64,000 bases of DNA from Chitinophaga caeni. GTDB lineage: Bacteria > Bacteroidota > Bacteroidia > Chitinophagales > Chitinophagaceae. The first letter of the stretch is position 1, and every line of letters begins with the position of its first letter. Where the stretch lies: positions 1,814,001 through 1,878,000 of the forward strand of contig NZ_CP023777.1 of the NCBI RefSeq assembly GCF_002557795.1, read 5' to 3'. The position numbers and the translations under genes are program-made. The notes beneath the pieces were generated by a model. The model was not told the origin of the DNA, made no database searches, and saw only the letters and a program-made list of their open reading frames with translations. Positions 61,355 through 64,000 of this stretch are shown piece by piece.

Positions 61355-61972
61355 ATGATATATTATTGGATTGACATGATCGGAACGTTCATGTTCGCTA
61401 TATCTGGGGCTTTGGCAGCCTGGGACAAAAAGATGTACCACGATATTTTCGGGGTTTCGTTTACAGCCTTTGTAACCGCCATCGGTGGAGGTACCTTGCG
61501 CGATGTAATCCTGGGCATTCACCCGATCGTATGGGTCAAGGATCAATCCTATATTATTGCGATTGCCTGCGGTGTATTGGTAACCGTACTTTTCAGGAGA
61601 TATTTGCTGCGCTACAGGCGTTCTCTCTTTTTATTTGATACGATCGGGATCGGTTTTTACACGATTCTCGGTGTACAAAAGTCCTTGGCTTTCGGTGTAA
61701 ACCCATGGGCTGCCGTTATCATGGGCATGATGTCGGCGATTTTTGGAGGGGTAATCCGCGATACGCTGGTCAATGAGATACCGCTAATATTTTCACGTCA
61801 AATATATGCAACGGCCTGTCTTGCCGGCGCCACGTTATACATACTATTAGGATATACAGGGATTGACCCGAATATCAATACGATCATTGGTATTATCTTG
61901 ATTATCAGCATCCGTTTATTCTCATTAAGAAAAGGTTGGTCATTACCTTACTTAGAAAAGGCCCGTAAATAA
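61355..61972 (+). CDS. TRIC-family (UPF0126) membrane channel protein
   Basis: The 205-residue protein has seven membrane helices in two repeats, with the family signatures GTFMFAISGALAAWDK and AIGGGTLRDVILG in the first and MMSAIFGGVIRDTLVNEIPLI in the second. Bacterial homologues form trimeric cation channels related to TRIC; some are annotated as glycine transporters. It is 119 bp after copA with no clear terminator between, so co-transcription is possible. Confidence 0.9.
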   Translation: MIYYWIDMIGTFMFAISGALAAWDKKMYHDIFGVSFTAFVTAIGGGTLRDVILGIHPIVWVKDQSYIIAIACGVLVTVLFRRYLLRYRRSLFLFDTIGIGFYTILGVQKSLAFGVNPWAAVIMGMMSAIFGGVIRDTLVNEIPLIFSRQIYATACLAGATLYILLGYTGIDPNINTIIGIILIISIRLFSLRKGWSLPYLEKARK

Positions 61973-62046
61973 AAAAATACTGTTAAAATAGACCGGTATT
62001 TAAAGGCTTAATGGGTGCGTTTCAAGGTTATCTCGACTAAAAAAAT

Positions 62047-62083
62047 TATATTTATAAGAAGCCTTGGAGTGAAAACTCCAAGG
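62047..62083 (+). promoter_or_regulatory. recQ promoter and 5' stem-loop with GAAA loop
   Basis: TATATTTA (62047-62054) is one mismatch from TAnnTTTG and places the transcription start near 62061. The arms CCTTGGAGT (62062-62070) and ACTCCAAGG (62075-62083) then form a perfect 9-bp stem closed by a GAAA tetraloop, right at the predicted 5' end of the mRNA. Such a stem could protect the transcript from 5'-end-dependent decay. Confidence 0.5.
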
Positions 62084-62122
62084 GAAAGGAATTATTCGCG
62101 AGTCTTAAACAAGGAGATAGGA

Positions 62123-64000
62123 TTGATTACACCCGTAACCATATTAAAACAGTATTGGGGCCATCCGAAATTTCGACCGTTACAGGAAGACATTGTACAA
62201 GCGATATTAGCAGGAAAGGATACATTGGCCTTATTACCCACAGGCGGAGGCAAATCTATTTGCTTCCAGGTTCCTACCATGATGCTCAAAGGCATGTGCT
62301 TGGTCGTTTCGCCTTTGATTGCTTTGATGAAGGACCAGGTAGAGAACCTGCGTAAGAAAAATATCAGCGCAGCACATATCTATGCCGGGATGCCCTTCAA
62401 CGAGGTCGAAAAGTTGATGAACCAAGCCCGGAACGGAAAGTTCAAATTTCTCTACGTTTCTCCGGAAAGGTTGCAAAGCAAGCGTTTCCTTGAATATTGC
62501 GAGGACTTGCCGGTGAAGTTAATTGCTGTCGATGAAGCGCATTGTATTTCGCAATGGGGCTATGATTTCAGGCCTGCATACTTGAAAATAGCTTCGATAC
62601 GAAGTTATTTCCCCGGTACGCCCATATTGGCGTTGACAGCTACCGCGACCAAGAAAGTGAGAAAGGATATCTGTGAGAAGTTGGAAATGGCAGATCCGCA
62701 GGTATTTACAAAGAGTTTCGTTCGCTCCAATTTATCGTACAGCGTTTTGGAGGAAGCCGCCAAGATCAACAAGATCCGCGTCATGTTGGAAAGGGTGAAG
62801 GGAACGGCGGTAATATACTGCCGTAACCGCAGGCATACCAAGGAAATTGCCCAGGCGCTCGCTGCTAATGGTGTTTCTGCTGATTATTACCATGCCGGTC
62901 TTACCACCGCGGAACGCAATCACAAGCAAGAGGCCTGGATCGGTAACAGGATCAGGGTGATGGTATGTACCAACGCTTTCGGGATGGGAATCGATAAGCC
63001 TGACGTAAGGCTCGTCGTGCACGCCGATGTGCCGGATAGCCTGGAAGCATATTACCAGGAAGCTGGGAGAGCAGGGCGTGATGAACAGAAAGCATTTGCC
63101 GTATTATTGTTCACTCCGGATGACCTATCCGAAATGACGGATCGTATTCCTCTACAATTCCCTTCCAACGTGGAAATAAAGGAAGTTTACCAAGGTATAG
63201 TGAACTATTTGCAAGTACCGGTTGGTAGTGCGGAAGGTTTGTATTTTGATTTCGATATCAATGATTTCGTTAAAAAATTTGGGATTAATATTACCCTTGC
63301 ATATAGCGCTATCCGCATATTGGAGCAAGAAGGAGTGATACAGTTAAGCGAAAGCATCTTGTTGCCTTCGCGGGCGGAATTCATCGTCAACAAGGACGCT
63401 TTATATGACTTCGAAGAGCAAAACCCGCAATTAGAACCGCTGACCAAGGCATTACTACGTGCATATGAAGGTATCTTTGACCAGTCAACCAAGGTGTTCG
63501 AAAGGCAACTGGCGAGAATTTTACGCACTACGGATAAAGTTGTTGTACAGCAGTTACAACAATTACATCAATTGGGTATCATTCATTATATGCCGAAGAA
63601 GGATGAGCCGCAATTGTGCTTTTTACAACCACGGGTGCCAACAGAACAATTATCGATCGATGCAGTGAGGATACAATTATTGAAGCAATCATATGAAGAG
63701 CGTGTTGCTGCAATAATTGATTATGCCCAAAACCAGGATGAATGCCGCACCCAGGCATTGGTCGCTTACTTTGGCGAAGAATCCGCCGCCCCCTGTGGCG
63801 TTTGCGATGTTTGTATTGCAAAGAAACATGCACAATTAACACCGGGAAATGTTGAAGAACTATCTAAAGAGATATTAACTCACCTAGCGGAGCCGCATAC
63901 CTTTGAACAACTGAAGTCCAAAGTACAGGTAGAAATTGAAGATCATTTGCATCATACATTGATGTTCCTAGTCGCAGAAGGATTTATAGAAAGGGATGAA
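62123..64000 (+). CDS. recQ: ATP-dependent DNA helicase RecQ, partial
   Basis: The gene runs off the right edge after 626 codons. The start is taken at the TTG at 62123, because AAGGAG lies six bases upstream, a rare clear Shine-Dalgarno in this window, and the family N-terminus (ILKQYWGHPKFRPLQEDIV) begins there. Helicase motifs: Walker A LLPTGGGKSICFQ near 35, DEAH in AVDEAHCISQWGYDFRP, motif III LTATAT, motif VI QEAGRAGRDEQ. The zinc-binding region is visible as CGVCDVC near 555. RecQ unwinds DNA in recombination repair. The HRDC end lies outside. Confidence 0.95.
   Translation, partial: MITPVTILKQYWGHPKFRPLQEDIVQAILAGKDTLALLPTGGGKSICFQVPTMMLKGMCLVVSPLIALMKDQVENLRKKNISAAHIYAGMPFNEVEKLMNQARNGKFKFLYVSPERLQSKRFLEYCEDLPVKLIAVDEAHCISQWGYDFRPAYLKIASIRSYFPGTPILALTATATKKVRKDICEKLEMADPQVFTKSFVRSNLSYSVLEEAAKINKIRVMLERVKGTAVIYCRNRRHTKEIAQALAANGVSADYYHAGLTTAERNHKQEAWIGNRIRVMVCTNAFGMGIDKPDVRLVVHADVPDSLEAYYQEAGRAGRDEQKAFAVLLFTPDDLSEMTDRIPLQFPSNVEIKEVYQGIVNYLQVPVGSAEGLYFDFDINDFVKKFGINITLAYSAIRILEQEGVIQLSESILLPSRAEFIVNKDALYDFEEQNPQLEPLTKALLRAYEGIFDQSTKVFERQLARILRTTDKVVVQQLQQLHQLGIIHYMPKKDEPQLCFLQPRVPTEQLSIDAVRIQLLKQSYEERVAAIIDYAQNQDECRTQALVAYFGEESAAPCGVCDVCIAKKHAQLTPGNVEELSKEILTHLAEPHTFEQLKSKVQVEIEDHLHHTLMFLVAEGFIERDE

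Overview
The window is 64 kb of a Bacteroidota chromosome, most likely from the Chitinophagaceae (Chitinophaga-like). The evidence is SusC/SusD-type outer-membrane proteins, several TonB-dependent receptors, an ECF sigma/FecR pair, almost no Shine-Dalgarno sequences, and more than a dozen promoters that match the Bacteroidota -7 element TAnnTTTG. Taxonomy is inferred from gene content only. No rRNA, tRNA, CRISPR array, prophage or intact insertion sequence was seen.

Layout. 1-3234 (minus): a cut-off secreted trypsin-like protease, then a three-gene ECF sigma / membrane anti-sigma-like / periplasmic Spy-like operon. 3564-6577 (minus): transketolase C-terminal half, galE and rfbA. 6811-8508 (minus): a Pit phosphate transporter with its PhoU-like DUF47 partner. 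8754-16015 (plus): an LpxH-like phosphoesterase, a small orphan protein, a TonB-dependent receptor, a beta-rich lipoprotein and an OprP-type porin. 16093-18066 (minus): a PhoR/PhoB-type two-component system. 18339-22440: a large secreted protein of unknown function with a possible clan CD-like His/Cys pair, and an ABC exporter. 22623-26974: ATP synthase genes atpB-E-F-H-A without atpG. 27204-31606: a second receptor, a TPR-like secreted protein, two paralogous membrane proteins and a small winged-helix regulator. 31700-41187: housekeeping genes (pdxA, rsmA, greA, HIT protein, ruvC, ruvB), a flippase-like protein and two orphan response regulators. 41373-50280: an ECF sigma, FecR, SusC, SusD, acid phosphatase and M28 peptidase locus. 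50457-64000: a secreted EEP-fold hydrolase, leuS, ftsX, uppP, a decayed Abi-like gene, ald, tsaE, copA, a TRIC-family channel and a cut-off recQ.

The most interesting signal is a set of tandem 11-bp repeats (core TTAACA/TTAATA/GTAATR) upstream of four consecutive plus-strand transcription units between 8.58 and 13.18 kb. In each case the last repeat begins exactly 15 bp before a -7 element. The spacing and core resemble the PhoB/PhoP box of other phyla. With Pit/DUF47, the porin and PhoR/PhoB beside it, the segment reads as one phosphate-starvation island that includes a receptor, a lipoprotein and an unknown 134-residue protein.

A second notable signal is a two-member family of repeats directly after stop codons at 20.5 and 50.3 kb. 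Each is built around a perfect palindrome with the core GGCTCGCGAGCC and carries arrays of its left and right half units on either side. Smaller points are a probable non-AUG start for the flippase gene, a terminator-like hairpin in the greA leader, strong hairpins inside the atp operon, and a recQ transcript that appears to begin with a GAAA-loop stem.
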